The notes under the pieces are model-generated. The model saw only the letters and a list, made by a program, of their open reading frames with translations. It ran no database searches and was not told the origin of the DNA. Below are positions 43,433-51,710 of a stretch of 64,000 nucleotides of DNA, piece by piece. This DNA is from Pseudomonas putida (lineage in GTDB: Bacteria > Pseudomonadota > Gammaproteobacteria > Pseudomonadales > Pseudomonadaceae), in the NCBI RefSeq assembly GCF_028682475.1, contig NZ_JANHLE010000030.1:1-64000 (forward strand), written 5' to 3'. Both the position numbers and the translations under genes were made by a program. The first letter of the stretch is position 1. The number at the start of each line of letters is the position of its first letter.

Positions 43433-44322
43433 CGGCTGTCCTGCGCCGCCAGCTCGAGCAACACCTGCAGCACATAAGCGCTGCTCTGCTCGATTTGCCC
43501 CTGGCGGCTGGCAATTCCCAGATGGCGCCACAACCCCGGGCGCAGCGCACGCATGCACAAGCGTGCGTCGGGCTCCGGCGAGCGGGCTTCATGGGGCAGC
43601 AAGGTGGCGCCGTAACCGGCCGCCACCAGGCTCTTGATCGCATCGTTGTAGTTGAGCTGGATGCGCGCATCCGGTTGCAGGCCCGCCGTGGCGAACCACT
43701 CGCCGGTCACCCGTGACAACTGGGTGGTGCTGTCATTGAGGATCAACGCGCGACTGGCCAGCCAGGCGGGAGTGATGCGCGCCGGTGGCGCCCAGCTGCT
43801 CGGGATGAAGGCCATGATCGGGTCGCGGCGCCAGGGCTGGATCTGCACGCCTTTGACCGCCGCTTGCGGCAGTGCCACCAGGCCCAGGTCCAGGGTGCCG
43901 TCCTGCAGGCGGCTCACCGATTCACGTGACGTCAGTACCTGCACCTGCACATCGATGCCGGGGTGGCGCACGCCGAGAATATCCAGCGCTTGCGGCAGCA
44001 AATGGGCGATCGCGCCGGTCGACGCGCCCAGGCGCACGCGGCCGCTCAGGCCCTGAACCTGGCGTTGCACCTCATCCAGCGCCTGCTCGGCGTCGGCCAA
44101 CAGCCGGCGCGCGCGTTCCAGCAACGTCTCGCCAATGGTCGTCGGATGCACCTGCCCGCGCTTGCGCGTCAGTAGCGGCGCACCGATGCGCGCTTCCAGA
44201 TCAGCAATGTGCAGGCTGACAGTGGGCGGCGCCAGGTTGAGGGTGCGGGCGGCCTCGGCAAAGGAGCCGAGGTCGGCAATCACCACCAGGGTGCGCAAGC
44301 GGTCGAGGCTGATTTCACGCAT
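43429..44322 (-). CDS. LysR-type regulator divergent from argC
   Basis: 297 aa. HTH in the first 60 residues (FAEAARTLNLAPPTVSLHIA, DLEARIGAPLLTRK), effector domain with GLVALPQAAVKGVQ and NDAIKSLVAAGYGATLLPHE. It resembles CbbR/CysB-like effector folds without identifying ligand. Divergent from argC across 111 bases with a palindrome just before its own start. Target and inducer unknown; argC is the obvious candidate. Confidence 0.88.
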   Translation of the reverse strand: MREISLDRLRTLVVIADLGSFAEAARTLNLAPPTVSLHIADLEARIGAPLLTRKRGQVHPTTIGETLLERARRLLADAEQALDEVQRQVQGLSGRVRLGASTGAIAHLLPQALDILGVRHPGIDVQVQVLTSRESVSRLQDGTLDLGLVALPQAAVKGVQIQPWRRDPIMAFIPSSWAPPARITPAWLASRALILNDSTTQLSRVTGEWFATAGLQPDARIQLNYNDAIKSLVAAGYGATLLPHEARSPEPDARLCMRALRPGLWRHLGIASRQGQIEQSSAYVLQVLLELAAQDSR

Positions 44323-44332
44323 GGGCTTGTGT

Positions 44333-44351
44333 CATTCAGTATTTATGAATG
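44333..44351. promoter_or_regulatory. Candidate LysR-type operator before argC
   Basis: CATTCA-GTATTTA-TGAATG: a 6-bp inverted repeat with 7-base spacing, eleven bases upstream of the LysR ATG, a usual place for autoregulation and activation of the divergent gene. Confidence 0.5.
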
Positions 44352-44433
44352 TCAGCATCATGATATTCAAATTTTCTTTCGTCCAGATCGGCGCGAGCAT
44401 AGGCACTCCCTGTACTGATTGTTTGAGAGCACC

Positions 44434-45366
44434 ATGCACCAGCCTCTTGTCTTTATCGATGGCGACCAAGGCACCACCGGTCTGCTGATCCACGCTCGCT
44501 TGCAGGGTCGTGATGACCTGCGTTTGCTGACCCTGCCCGACAGCGAGCGTAAAGACCCACAGCGCCGTGCCGAGGCGATCAACAGTGCCGATGTGGCGAT
44601 TCTGTGCCTGCCCGACGACGCGGCACGCCAGGCAGTGGCGGCGATCAGCAACCCGCAGGTGCGGGTCATCGATGCCAGCTCCGCGCACCGCACCTCGCCG
44701 GGCTGGGTCTATGGCTTGCCGGAACTGGACGAACAGCAGGCCGAGCGTATCGCCCAGGCCAAGCGGGTCAGCAATCCAGGTTGCTATCCCACTGGCGCGA
44801 TTGCCTTGTTGCGGCCATTGGTGGCTGCAGGGTTGCTGCCGGCTGATTACCCACTGACCGTCACTGCCGTCTCGGGCTATTCCGGTGGCGGCCGTGCGGC
44901 GGTCGAGCGCCACGAAACGCCGGGGGTGCAAGCGCCGCAAGGGGTGCTGGTGTATGGCCTGAACCTGGATCACAAGCATGTGCCGGAGATCCAGCAGCAT
45001 GCCGGTTTGTCACACCGCCCGGTGTTCGTGCCCAGCTATGGCAGTTACCGTCAGGGCATCGCCTTGACCATTGCCTTGCAGACGCGCCTGCTGCCGCCTG
45101 GAGTGAGCGCTGCTCACCTGCATGACTGCCTGCGTCAGCATTACCATGGTTCGCGCTATGTGCAGGTGGCGGCGCTGGAGCATGGCGAGGTCGCGCCGAT
45201 GCTCGATCCGCAGGCCGTGAATGACAGCAACGAGCTGCGCCTGGCGGTGTTTGCCAACGAGGCCCACGGCCAGGTGCTGCTGACGGCGGTGTTCGACAAC
45301 CTGGGCAAAGGTGCTTCGGGGGCGGCGGTGCAGAACCTGGAGCTGATGCTGGCGGCGATGGCCTGA
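44434..45366 (+). CDS. argC: N-acetyl-gamma-glutamyl-phosphate reductase (short type 2)
   Basis: NADPH-dependent reductase of arginine synthesis (310 aa, the short subclass; the type 1 enzyme is about 345). Catalytic Cys in [18 protein letters not shown]; start [18 protein letters not shown] is the modified Rossmann P-loop of the type 2 form. Conserved [16 protein letters not shown] and [16 protein letters not shown]. Pseudomonads carry a second, long argC elsewhere, so this is probably the extra copy. Divergent from a LysR gene. Confidence 0.93.
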   Translation: MHQPLVFIDGDQGTTGLLIHARLQGRDDLRLLTLPDSERKDPQRRAEAINSADVAILCLPDDAARQAVAAISNPQVRVIDASSAHRTSPGWVYGLPELDEQQAERIAQAKRVSNPGCYPTGAIALLRPLVAAGLLPADYPLTVTAVSGYSGGGRAAVERHETPGVQAPQGVLVYGLNLDHKHVPEIQQHAGLSHRPVFVPSYGSYRQGIALTIALQTRLLPPGVSAAHLHDCLRQHYHGSRYVQVAALEHGEVAPMLDPQAVNDSNELRLAVFANEAHGQVLLTAVFDNLGKGASGAAVQNLELMLAAMA

Positions 45367-45383
45367 TCCGGGGCCGCTACGCG

Positions 45384-45475
45384 CCCCATCGCCGGCAAGG
45401 CCGGCTCCCACAGCGTTCGGTGATCACCCTGATCAACTGGCATCTTGTGGGAGCTGGCTTTGCCAGCGATGGGGT
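45384..45475. repeat. REP pair, inverted, GCCGGCAAGGCCGGC / GCTGGCTTTGCCAGC
   Basis: CCCATCGCCGGCAAGGCCGG and TGTGGGAGCTGGCTTTGCCA in opposite orientation, between argC and the converging SH3 protein gene. Confidence 0.83.
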
Positions 45476-45479
45476 CGGC

Positions 45480-45833
45480 CTAGATTGCCGGTTGTACCGC
45501 AGCCAGCGGCACCCACCCCGTCTTGCCATCGGCATCCTTGCTGCACCACACCCAACCATTCAACTGCCGGCCGCCCACCAGTTTATCGCCCGGATCAACA
45601 TCCAGCTCCCGCGCGCAATAATCCTCCAGCGCCCTGCCCCGGTTACCGTCCAGGCGCTCGATCACCTGACCCGGCACCCAGCCATCCTGCTGTCCGGGGG
45701 TACTGCACAAGTACCAGTTTTCCCAACCTTCCTCGCCTGCATAGCATTCGCCAACAAGCAGCGCCGCGCCCTTGGCAAAGGTAATGGGCTCCGGGTACTC
45801 ACTTCTATGCTGCGCAACAACCACGAATTTCAT
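45480..45833 (-). CDS. Tandem SH3-like small protein
   Basis: 117 aa with GGAGG before ATG 45833. Two SH3-type repeats: the first about residues 1-60 ending DGWVPGQVIERL, the second about 70-117 ending TGWVPLAAVQPAI; the shared G-W-V-P phrase shows duplication. No signal peptide, so cytosolic as written. The layout fits uncharacterised variant SH3 (SH3_2-like) proteins. Divergent from the SulP transporter; function unknown. Confidence 0.78.
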   Translation of the reverse strand: MKFVVVAQHRSEYPEPITFAKGAALLVGECYAGEEGWENWYLCSTPGQQDGWVPGQVIERLDGNRGRALEDYCARELDVDPGDKLVGGRQLNGWVWCSKDADGKTGWVPLAAVQPAI

Positions 45834-45916
45834 CGGTTCACCTCCATTTGAACACTGGCCCGCTTTCGCGAACTTCCGTAGCATCCTAGCCTTTTTCGCT
45901 GGCAGCTTCCCCCACC

Positions 45917-47362
45917 ATGAGAACAACCTCTATCCGCGCCGACATGCTGGCCGGACTCACCACGTCCTTTGCCCTGGTGCCCGAGTGCATCGCCTTCGCG
46001 CTGGTGGCGCATCTGAATCCATTGATGGGACTCTACGGCGCCTTCATCATCTGCACCCTCACCGCCCTGCTCGGTGGCCGCCCCGGGATGATTTCCGGTG
46101 CGGCAGGCTCAATGGCCGTGGTCATCGTCGCCCTGGTGGTGCAACACGGTGTGCAGTACCTGTTGGCGACGGTATTGCTCGGCGGGCTGATCATGATTGC
46201 CTTCGGCGTGCTGCGCCTAGGCAAGTTGGTGCGCATGGTGCCGTATTCGGTGATGCTCGGTTTCGTCAACGGCCTGGCGATCATCATCGCCCTGGCCCAG
46301 CTTGAGCATTTCAAGCAGGACGGCGCCTGGCTCAGCGGTTCGCCTCTCTACATGATGGCCGGCCTGGTGGCGCTGACCATGACCATCGTTTATCTGTTGC
46401 CACGCCTGACCCGCAGCGTGCCACCGGCACTGATCGCGATCCTCGGCGTCGGCGCCGGGGTCTACCTGCTCGATCTGCCGACCCGCACCCTTGGCGATCT
46501 GGCCCATATCGCCGGCGGTCTGCCGGTGCTGAGCTGGCCCGACATTGCGTGGAACCTCGAGACGCTGAAGATCATCGCCCCCTACGCGATCCTGATGGCG
46601 CTGGTGGGTTTGCTGGAAACCCTGCTGACCCTCAACCTCACCGACGAAATCACCGAAAGCCGCGGCTACCCCAACCGCGAATGCGTAGCCCTGGGCGTGG
46701 CCAACATGACCTCCGGTCTGTTCGGCGGCATGGGCGGTTGCGCGATGATCGGCCAGACGGCGATCAACCTCAGTTCCGGCGGCCGCGGGCGATTGTCCGG
46801 GGTGGTCGCCGGGGTGATGATCCTGATGTTCGTGCTGTTCCTCTCGCCACTGATCGAGCGCATTCCGCTGGCGGCGCTGGTCGGGGTGATGTTCGTGGTG
46901 GCGCAACAGACCTTCTCCTGGGCCTCGCTGCGGGTGCTGCACAAGGTGCCGGCCAACGACATGCTGGCGATCATTGCGGTGACCCTGGTCACGGTATTCA
47001 CTGACCTCGCCACCGCGGTGCTGTTCGGCATTGTCATTGCTGCGCTCAACTTCGCCTGGCAGCAAGCCCGTGAGCTGTACGCCGACAGCCACCTGGAGAG
47101 TGACGGCAGCAAACGCTACCGGGTGCACGGCACCTTGTTCTTCGCCTCGACCACGCCCTTTCTCAACCAGTTCGACCCGGCCAACGACCCGGCGCAGGTG
47201 ACCCTCGATTGCCAGCACCTGAACTTCGTCGACTACTCGGCGATTGCCGCGCTCAAAACCCTGCGCGAGCGCTACAGCAACAACGGCAAGCACCTGCGCG
47301 TGGTGCACCTGTCCGAGCGCTGCAAGCAACTGCTCAAGCGCACGGACCTGCACTACGGCTGA
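45917..47362 (+). CDS. SulP-family anion permease with STAS domain
   Basis: 481-residue inner-membrane transporter. The N-terminal SulP part has ten or more hydrophobic segments with the family motifs DMLAGLTTSFALVPECIAFA and NRECVALGVANMTSGLFGGM, GGCAMIGQTAINLSSGGRGR. The C-terminal STAS domain (about 385-475) has VTLDCQHLNFVDYSAIAALK. The substrate could be sulfate or bicarbonate; nothing in the neighbourhood decides. Confidence 0.92.
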   Translation: MRTTSIRADMLAGLTTSFALVPECIAFALVAHLNPLMGLYGAFIICTLTALLGGRPGMISGAAGSMAVVIVALVVQHGVQYLLATVLLGGLIMIAFGVLRLGKLVRMVPYSVMLGFVNGLAIIIALAQLEHFKQDGAWLSGSPLYMMAGLVALTMTIVYLLPRLTRSVPPALIAILGVGAGVYLLDLPTRTLGDLAHIAGGLPVLSWPDIAWNLETLKIIAPYAILMALVGLLETLLTLNLTDEITESRGYPNRECVALGVANMTSGLFGGMGGCAMIGQTAINLSSGGRGRLSGVVAGVMILMFVLFLSPLIERIPLAALVGVMFVVAQQTFSWASLRVLHKVPANDMLAIIAVTLVTVFTDLATAVLFGIVIAALNFAWQQARELYADSHLESDGSKRYRVHGTLFFASTTPFLNQFDPANDPAQVTLDCQHLNFVDYSAIAALKTLRERYSNNGKHLRVVHLSERCKQLLKRTDLHYG

Positions 47363-47372
47363 ACGCTCGCGC

Positions 47373-48224
47373 TTAGGGCGCGCCGAACATCGCGGTCCAG
47401 TAGATCCCGGCATCGCTCTTCGGATCGACCGCATAAGCGGCGCCCAGCTCGCTGAACTGCGGGTTCATCAGGTTGGCGCAATGGCCGGGGCTGGCCAGCC
47501 AGCCATCGACCACCTTGCGCGCGGTGTCCTGGCCGGCGGCGATGATCTCGCCGTTGACCTGGCCGGCATAGCCCGCCAGCTCCGCCCGGTCACCCGGGGT
47601 ACGGCCTTCGCGATCGACGTGATCGAGAAAATTCTGGTTGGCCATGGCCCGTGTATGACTTTCTGCCACCCCGGCCAGGACCGCGTTCCAGGCCAGCGGC
47701 GTGGTGGCTGCGAAAGTCTGGCCGCCGCACTGGCGCTGCTGGCTGCGGGCACTGTTAATCATCGTCAGCAGCTGCTGGCCTTCGGCCTGCCAGTCACCCA
47801 GCTTCCCGGCCAGCAGCGGCCGCGCCAGAACGATGCGCCAATCGCGGCCCTGCTGGCTGACGCCGATATCAATGAACTGCGGTGCGAGCACGACCTGACA
47901 AAAACTTTCCCGCACCGCTTTCATCGCGGCCTGAGCGTCCTGCGGGCCATTGAGGGTAATGGCCTGGACACTGACCATCGGGTAATTGGCCTGTGCCAGC
48001 GCCGAGCGCAAATCCACGCTACCGGTCGCGGGCAGCACCAGACGAGGATCGCTGGCCAGTGGCGGCAGCTCCAGCGACACCTGTTTATCGCATTTCTGCG
48101 GCTGACTGCGGTAGCTGTTGATCGAATCGATCAGCTGCGCCGGCTCGTCGGCCTGGGCTACGCTGGCGAGCGCCAGGGCCAGCGGCAGGCTGGCCAGACG
48201 CAAAACGGATGACAGGACGCGCAT
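47373..48224 (-). CDS. Secreted CAP-domain (SCP/PR-1 superfamily) protein
   Basis: 283 aa with signal peptide (SVLRLASLPLALALASVAQA). The CAP domain occupies the C-terminal half: LLTMINSARSQQRQCGG, AWNAVLAGVAESHTRAMANQ, FLDHVDREGRTPGDRAELAG, GEIIAAGQDTARKVVDGWLA and SPGHCANLMNPQFSELGAAY, which carry the usual paired His and Glu of the putative metal site. The N-terminal about 120 residues are a second unassigned region. ATG 48224 follows AAGGAG. Extracellular or periplasmic; function of bacterial CAP proteins is mostly unknown. Confidence 0.9.
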   Translation of the reverse strand: MRVLSSVLRLASLPLALALASVAQADEPAQLIDSINSYRSQPQKCDKQVSLELPPLASDPRLVLPATGSVDLRSALAQANYPMVSVQAITLNGPQDAQAAMKAVRESFCQVVLAPQFIDIGVSQQGRDWRIVLARPLLAGKLGDWQAEGQQLLTMINSARSQQRQCGGQTFAATTPLAWNAVLAGVAESHTRAMANQNFLDHVDREGRTPGDRAELAGYAGQVNGEIIAAGQDTARKVVDGWLASPGHCANLMNPQFSELGAAYAVDPKSDAGIYWTAMFGAP

Positions 48225-48357
48225 GAAATTCTCCTTGAACGGACTGCGCCCATGATGCGCGAAGTCGCCCGTCGTCGAACAGCTGGAATGTTTTGAGCGC
48301 CGTGCGGTCGACCCTGTAACGGGAAGTCTTACTCCCCTCACCTGCCAAAGGTCCCGT

Positions 48358-48972
48358 ATGCGCCTGCCAATGATTGTAACCTGCCTGCTGCTGGCCTTCT
48401 CAGCCCCGCTGACGCTGGCCGCAGAACCCAAAGCCCAGGTGGCCGAAGAAAAAGCCCAGGTGCTGGAACACAAAGCTGTCGTGCAACCCGATGCGCCACC
48501 GGCGCCCAAGAGCAAAGCCATTAGCCAGAGCGAAGTCCAGGCAGTCGATCCGGCCGGCGCCGCAGCCCTGGACGACGCCATCACCTGCATGGCGCGCAGC
48601 ATCTATTGGGAGTCCAAGGGTGGCAAGCCGGCGGACATGGAAGCAGTGGCCAGCGTGGTGATGAACCGCCTGGGGCATAACGGCTTTCCCGACACGGTCT
48701 GTGGAGTGGTCAAGCAAGGTTCGGAGAGCGGTAACTGCCAGTTTTCCTGGTGGTGTGACGGGCGCTCGGACTCGGTCCAGGAAGAAAACCGCTATGCCAT
48801 CGCCAAGGAAATCGCACGCAAAGCCCTGAACCGCCAACTGGATGACCGTACGCGTGGTGCCTTGTACTTCCATGACCGGCATGTGTCGCCAGACTGGGCA
48901 CGGACTTATGTGAAGACCACCGAGACCGGGGATTTTCTGTTCTACAAGCCGCGTAACGGCACGGCGAGGTAA
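48358..48972 (+). CDS. SleB-like cell wall hydrolase (Hydrolase_2)
   Basis: 204 aa with signal peptide (MIVTCLLLAFSAPLTLAAEP), a charged Ala/Lys/Pro linker (about 22-75) and a C-terminal catalytic domain of the SleB/CwlJ type: CMARSIYWESKGGKPADMEA (catalytic Glu in YWESKG), VASVVMNRLGHNGFPDTVCG, CQFSWWCDGRSD, GALYFHDRHVSPDWAR. In spore formers this domain cuts cortex peptidoglycan; in pseudomonads it probably remodels wall. Divergent from the CAP gene. Confidence 0.9.
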   Translation: MRLPMIVTCLLLAFSAPLTLAAEPKAQVAEEKAQVLEHKAVVQPDAPPAPKSKAISQSEVQAVDPAGAAALDDAITCMARSIYWESKGGKPADMEAVASVVMNRLGHNGFPDTVCGVVKQGSESGNCQFSWWCDGRSDSVQEENRYAIAKEIARKALNRQLDDRTRGALYFHDRHVSPDWARTYVKTTETGDFLFYKPRNGTAR

Positions 48973-48998
48973 GCGCTGCTATCGGGGCCGCTGTGCGG

Positions 48999-49026
48999 CC
49001 ATCGCCGGCAAAGCCAGCTCCCACAA
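48999..49026. repeat. Single REP element with run of A
   Basis: CATCGCCGGCAAAGCCAGCT-CCCACAAAAAA between sleB-like and the converging Rrf2 gene. Confidence 0.75.
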
Positions 49027-49033
49027 AAAACGG

Positions 49034-49579
49034 CTATTCGCTGACGTCGATCAGCGGGATATCCCCGGCCGCCTTGCCCGCACGGCGGTCATTCATCCAG
49101 TCGACCACCTGCGCTGAAAACTCCGGCGGTGCCTTGCGGCCCACACGCCGGGCAATATCGAGGATGGTCTGCTGGGCCAGCGCCTCTTCCATACGCTTTT
49201 GCGCGGTGAGCATCACCGCATGAATGGAACAGGTGCCCTCCTGCGCCCAGCTCGGCGGCGAACCTTCAAACAAGGCACAACGATCGCGCACATCCCGGCA
49301 CTCGAAAATCATCTTGCGCCCGTCGATGGCAGTAACGATGTCCAGCACGCTGATCTCATCCGCCGGCCGGGCCAGCTTGAAACCGCCGCGCACGCCTTCG
49401 GTGGCGACCACCAGCTTGGCCTTGGCCAGTTTGGTAAAGACCTTGGCCAGGTACTCCTGGGGCACCCCTTGCAGCTCGGCCAGATCCCTCACGCTGGCTT
49501 CGCGGCTATCGCCCAGCTCATCGACCAGGAAGGCCAGGCAATGGATGCCGTACTCCACCCCGGCGCTATACAGTGACAT
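49034..49579 (-). CDS. Rrf2-family transcriptional regulator
   Basis: 181 aa. N-terminal winged helix (SAGVEYGIHCLAFLVDELGD; LAELQGVPQEYLAKVFTKLA) and the Rrf2 phrase EGVRGGFKLARPADEISVLD. Three Cys follow with spacing C-x6-C-x15-C (ECRDVRDRCALFEG...GTC), suitable for an Fe-S cluster or thiol sensor, though the spacing differs from IscR and NsrR. Divergent from the NDH-2-like flavoprotein, its likely target. Confidence 0.9.
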   Translation of the reverse strand: MSLYSAGVEYGIHCLAFLVDELGDSREASVRDLAELQGVPQEYLAKVFTKLAKAKLVVATEGVRGGFKLARPADEISVLDIVTAIDGRKMIFECRDVRDRCALFEGSPPSWAQEGTCSIHAVMLTAQKRMEEALAQQTILDIARRVGRKAPPEFSAQVVDWMNDRRAGKAAGDIPLIDVSE

Positions 49580-49775
49580 GACAATCTCCGACTAACTTTG
49601 TCGCAATATTAACAGTCTTTACGTGCTTTCCACGCCCCAGCCGTCCCCCGCCGCTACCGCACGTCGGTTTTCGGCTATCCGCCACAAGCCCACATTCCAT
49701 GAAGAAAGGCCGAATTAGAGCCGTGAATGTTCAAGGTTACCCGGATCGCTGCACGGATCTACAGGAAAAATCACT

Positions 49776-49820
49776 TGCGCCGAACAACTACGATCAATAC
49801 AGTCGTAGTTGTTCGGCGCA
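49776..49820. promoter_or_regulatory. 18-bp perfect hairpin in the leader of the NDH-like gene
   Basis: TGCGCCGAACAACTACGA (49776-49793) and its exact inverse TCGTAGTTGTTCGGCGCA (49803-49820) with loop TCAATACAG. It lies 58 bases before the ATG, within a 299-base divergent gap (49580-49878) otherwise without genes. No adjacent T-run on the plus strand, so not a plain terminator; it could be a leader RNA structure or a large operator. Confidence 0.85.
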
Positions 49821-49878
49821 GCCAAGGCAGCCTTCAACGCCCCCGTTCACACAACAACCTCTTTCTGTGGAGCACCCC

Positions 49879-51081
49879 ATGAAACAGCACATTCTGATTG
49901 TCGGCGCAGGTTTTGGTGGTGTCTGGAGCGCCTTGAGCGCAGCCCGCCTGCTCGACCAGCATGGCCGCAGCGATGTCGCCATCAGCGTCCTCGCGCCGCA
50001 AGCCGAACTGCGCATTCGTCCACGCTTCTACGAGCCTGACGTGCATCAGATGAAAGCGCCCTTGGGCGACCTGTTCAAAGCGGTCGGCGTGACCTTCATC
50101 CAGGGCGCTGCCGAGCAGATCGACGTCGCCGGCAAACGCGTCAGCTACACCGACGCCCAGGGCCAGCGCAGCGATATCAGCTACGACCGCCTGGTGATGG
50201 CTGCCGGCAGCGGTGTATGGCGCCCCAACATCGACGGGCTCAACGAGCACGCCTTCGATGTCGACCAGATCGAATCGGCAGCGCGCCTTGAGCAGCACCT
50301 CAAATCGCTGGCCGAGCTGCCGGAATCGGCTGCACGCAATACGGTGGTGGTTGCCGGTGGCGGCTTCACCGGGATCGAAACCGCGACCGAAATGCCAGGA
50401 CGTCTGCGCGCCATCCTCGGTGCCGACGCCAAGGTGCGGGTGATCATCGTCGACCGCGGCGCCAAAATCGGCGCTGCCCTGGGTGAAGGCATCAGCCCGG
50501 CGATCATCGAAGCGTCCGAGGCCTTGGGTGTGGAGTGGCGGGTCAACGCCTCGGTAGCAGGTGTCGACGCCGACGGTGTCACCCTTGCCGATGGCGAACG
50601 GATCGAGGCGAAAACCGTGATCTGGACCGTCGGTGTGCGAGCCAGCGCGCTGACCGCACAAGTGCCAGGCGAACGTGATGGGCAAGGCCGCCTGCACGTC
50701 GACCGCCACCTCAAGGTCAAAGGCCAGGAGCACGTCTATGCCACCGGTGACGTGGCCTACGCCGCCACCGACGAGCTGGGTAATTTCGCCGTGATGTCCT
50801 GCCAACACGCCATCGTCCTCGGCCGTCACAGCGGCAACAACGTCGCCGCGGACCTGCTCGGCGTCGAGCCTACGCCTTACCGCCAGCCCAAATACGTCAC
50901 CTGCCTGGACCTCGGTGCCTGGGGTGCGGTGTACACCGAGGGTTGGGATCGCCAGGTCAAACTGCTGCGCAAAGAAGCCAAAGACCTCAAGACTCAGATC
51001 AACACCACCTGGATCTACCCGCCAGCAGCCGACCGCGCCACTGCACTGGCCGCAGCCGACCCGCTGATCCCGATTGCCTGA
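49879..51081 (+). CDS. NDH-2-like FAD/NAD(P)-dependent oxidoreductase
   Basis: 400-residue two-dinucleotide-fold flavoprotein. FAD motif ILIVGAGFGGVWSALSAARL at the N-terminus, NAD(P) motif NTVVVAGGGFTGIETATEMP (about 156-175), second FAD motif EHVYATGDVAYAATD. It lacks the C-terminal membrane-binding helix of classical Ndh, ending soon after the second FAD motif. ATG 49879 is chosen; a longer in-frame frame to 49699 runs through the hairpin. An Rrf2 regulator is divergent. Electron acceptor unknown. Confidence 0.9.
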   Translation: MKQHILIVGAGFGGVWSALSAARLLDQHGRSDVAISVLAPQAELRIRPRFYEPDVHQMKAPLGDLFKAVGVTFIQGAAEQIDVAGKRVSYTDAQGQRSDISYDRLVMAAGSGVWRPNIDGLNEHAFDVDQIESAARLEQHLKSLAELPESAARNTVVVAGGGFTGIETATEMPGRLRAILGADAKVRVIIVDRGAKIGAALGEGISPAIIEASEALGVEWRVNASVAGVDADGVTLADGERIEAKTVIWTVGVRASALTAQVPGERDGQGRLHVDRHLKVKGQEHVYATGDVAYAATDELGNFAVMSCQHAIVLGRHSGNNVAADLLGVEPTPYRQPKYVTCLDLGAWGAVYTEGWDRQVKLLRKEAKDLKTQINTTWIYPPAADRATALAAADPLIPIA

Positions 51082-51092
51082 TGCACCACCCG

Positions 51093-51116
51093 AGGGGCCG
51101 CCACTACGGCCCCTTT
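51093..51116 (+). terminator. Terminator of the NDH-like gene
   Basis: Stem AGGGGCCG / CGGCCCCT with a CCACTA loop and a short T-tail (TTTG), eleven bases after the stop. Confidence 0.7.
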
Positions 51117-51167
51117 GCCGTTGTGTGAATCGAACAATTGCGCTGTCAGACAAGAGACAGGTAGCAT

Positions 51168-51182
51168 TGAGAACGATTTTCA
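51168..51182 (+). promoter_or_regulatory. Fur box before the FecI-like sigma gene
   Basis: TGAGAACGATTTTCA matches 12 of 14 informative positions of the 7-1-7 Fur consensus TGATAAT-N-ATTATCA; it is 22 bases before the GTG start. Confidence 0.78.
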
Positions 51183-51203
51183 CTAACGTCTGGACAGCCA
51201 CCG

Positions 51204-51710
51204 GTGCAAAACCCGTCGACCCGCAAACTGGGCTTCTTTTTCAGCGACCATCACCGCTGGCTGCTGCAGCATATCCACAAGCGCCTGCGCAACCGTGCCG
51301 ACGCCGAAGACACCGCCGCCGAAACCTTCTGCCAGATGCTCGCGGCCCGGGTCGACCCGGAAAGCATCCAGCAGCCGCGCGCCTACCTCTCGACCATCGC
51401 CCGCCGCCTGATCTTCGACCGCCACCGTCGCCGGCAACTGGAGCTGGCGTACCTTGAACGCCTGTCGGCACTGCCCGAAGCGCTGGCGCCCTCCCCGGAA
51501 GAACAGCTGCTGCTGATCGAAGCGCTGGTGACCATCGACCAGGTACTCGACGGTTTGCCGCTGATCGTCAAGGCCACCTTTCTCTACAGCCAGCTGGACG
51601 GGCTGAGCTATGTGGACATCGCGCGCAAGCTCGAGCTGTCCGAGCGCACGGTCAGTCGCTACATGAAACAGGCCTTGCAGCAGTGCTACCTGAGCGAGCT
51701 GGCGCCATGA
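51204..51710 (+). CDS. FecI-like ECF sigma factor (iron-starvation type)
   Basis: 168-residue ECF sigma factor. Region 2: HHRWLLQHIHKRLRNRADAE and DTAAETFCQMLAARV, PRAYLSTIARRLIFDRHRRR; region 4: GLSYVDIARKLELSERTVSR. GTG start at 51204 without a strong ribosome site; no alternative fits. The order Fur box, sigma, FecR, STN-receptor defines cell-surface signalling: Fe-Fur represses the operon, and siderophore binding releases the sigma to transcribe the receptor. It overlaps fecR-like by ATGA. Confidence 0.92.
   Translation: MQNPSTRKLGFFFSDHHRWLLQHIHKRLRNRADAEDTAAETFCQMLAARVDPESIQQPRAYLSTIARRLIFDRHRRRQLELAYLERLSALPEALAPSPEEQLLLIEALVTIDQVLDGLPLIVKATFLYSQLDGLSYVDIARKLELSERTVSRYMKQALQQCYLSELAP

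Noticed and set aside
49776-49820. Rho-independent terminator
   Set aside because: No T-run follows on the plus strand. A five-T stretch lies four bases away on the minus strand, but no minus-strand gene ends there.
49699-49878. N-terminal extension of the NDH-like protein to 49699
   Set aside because: It would translate through the 18-bp hairpin and place about 60 unrelated residues before the FAD motif, which normally starts at the N-terminus.
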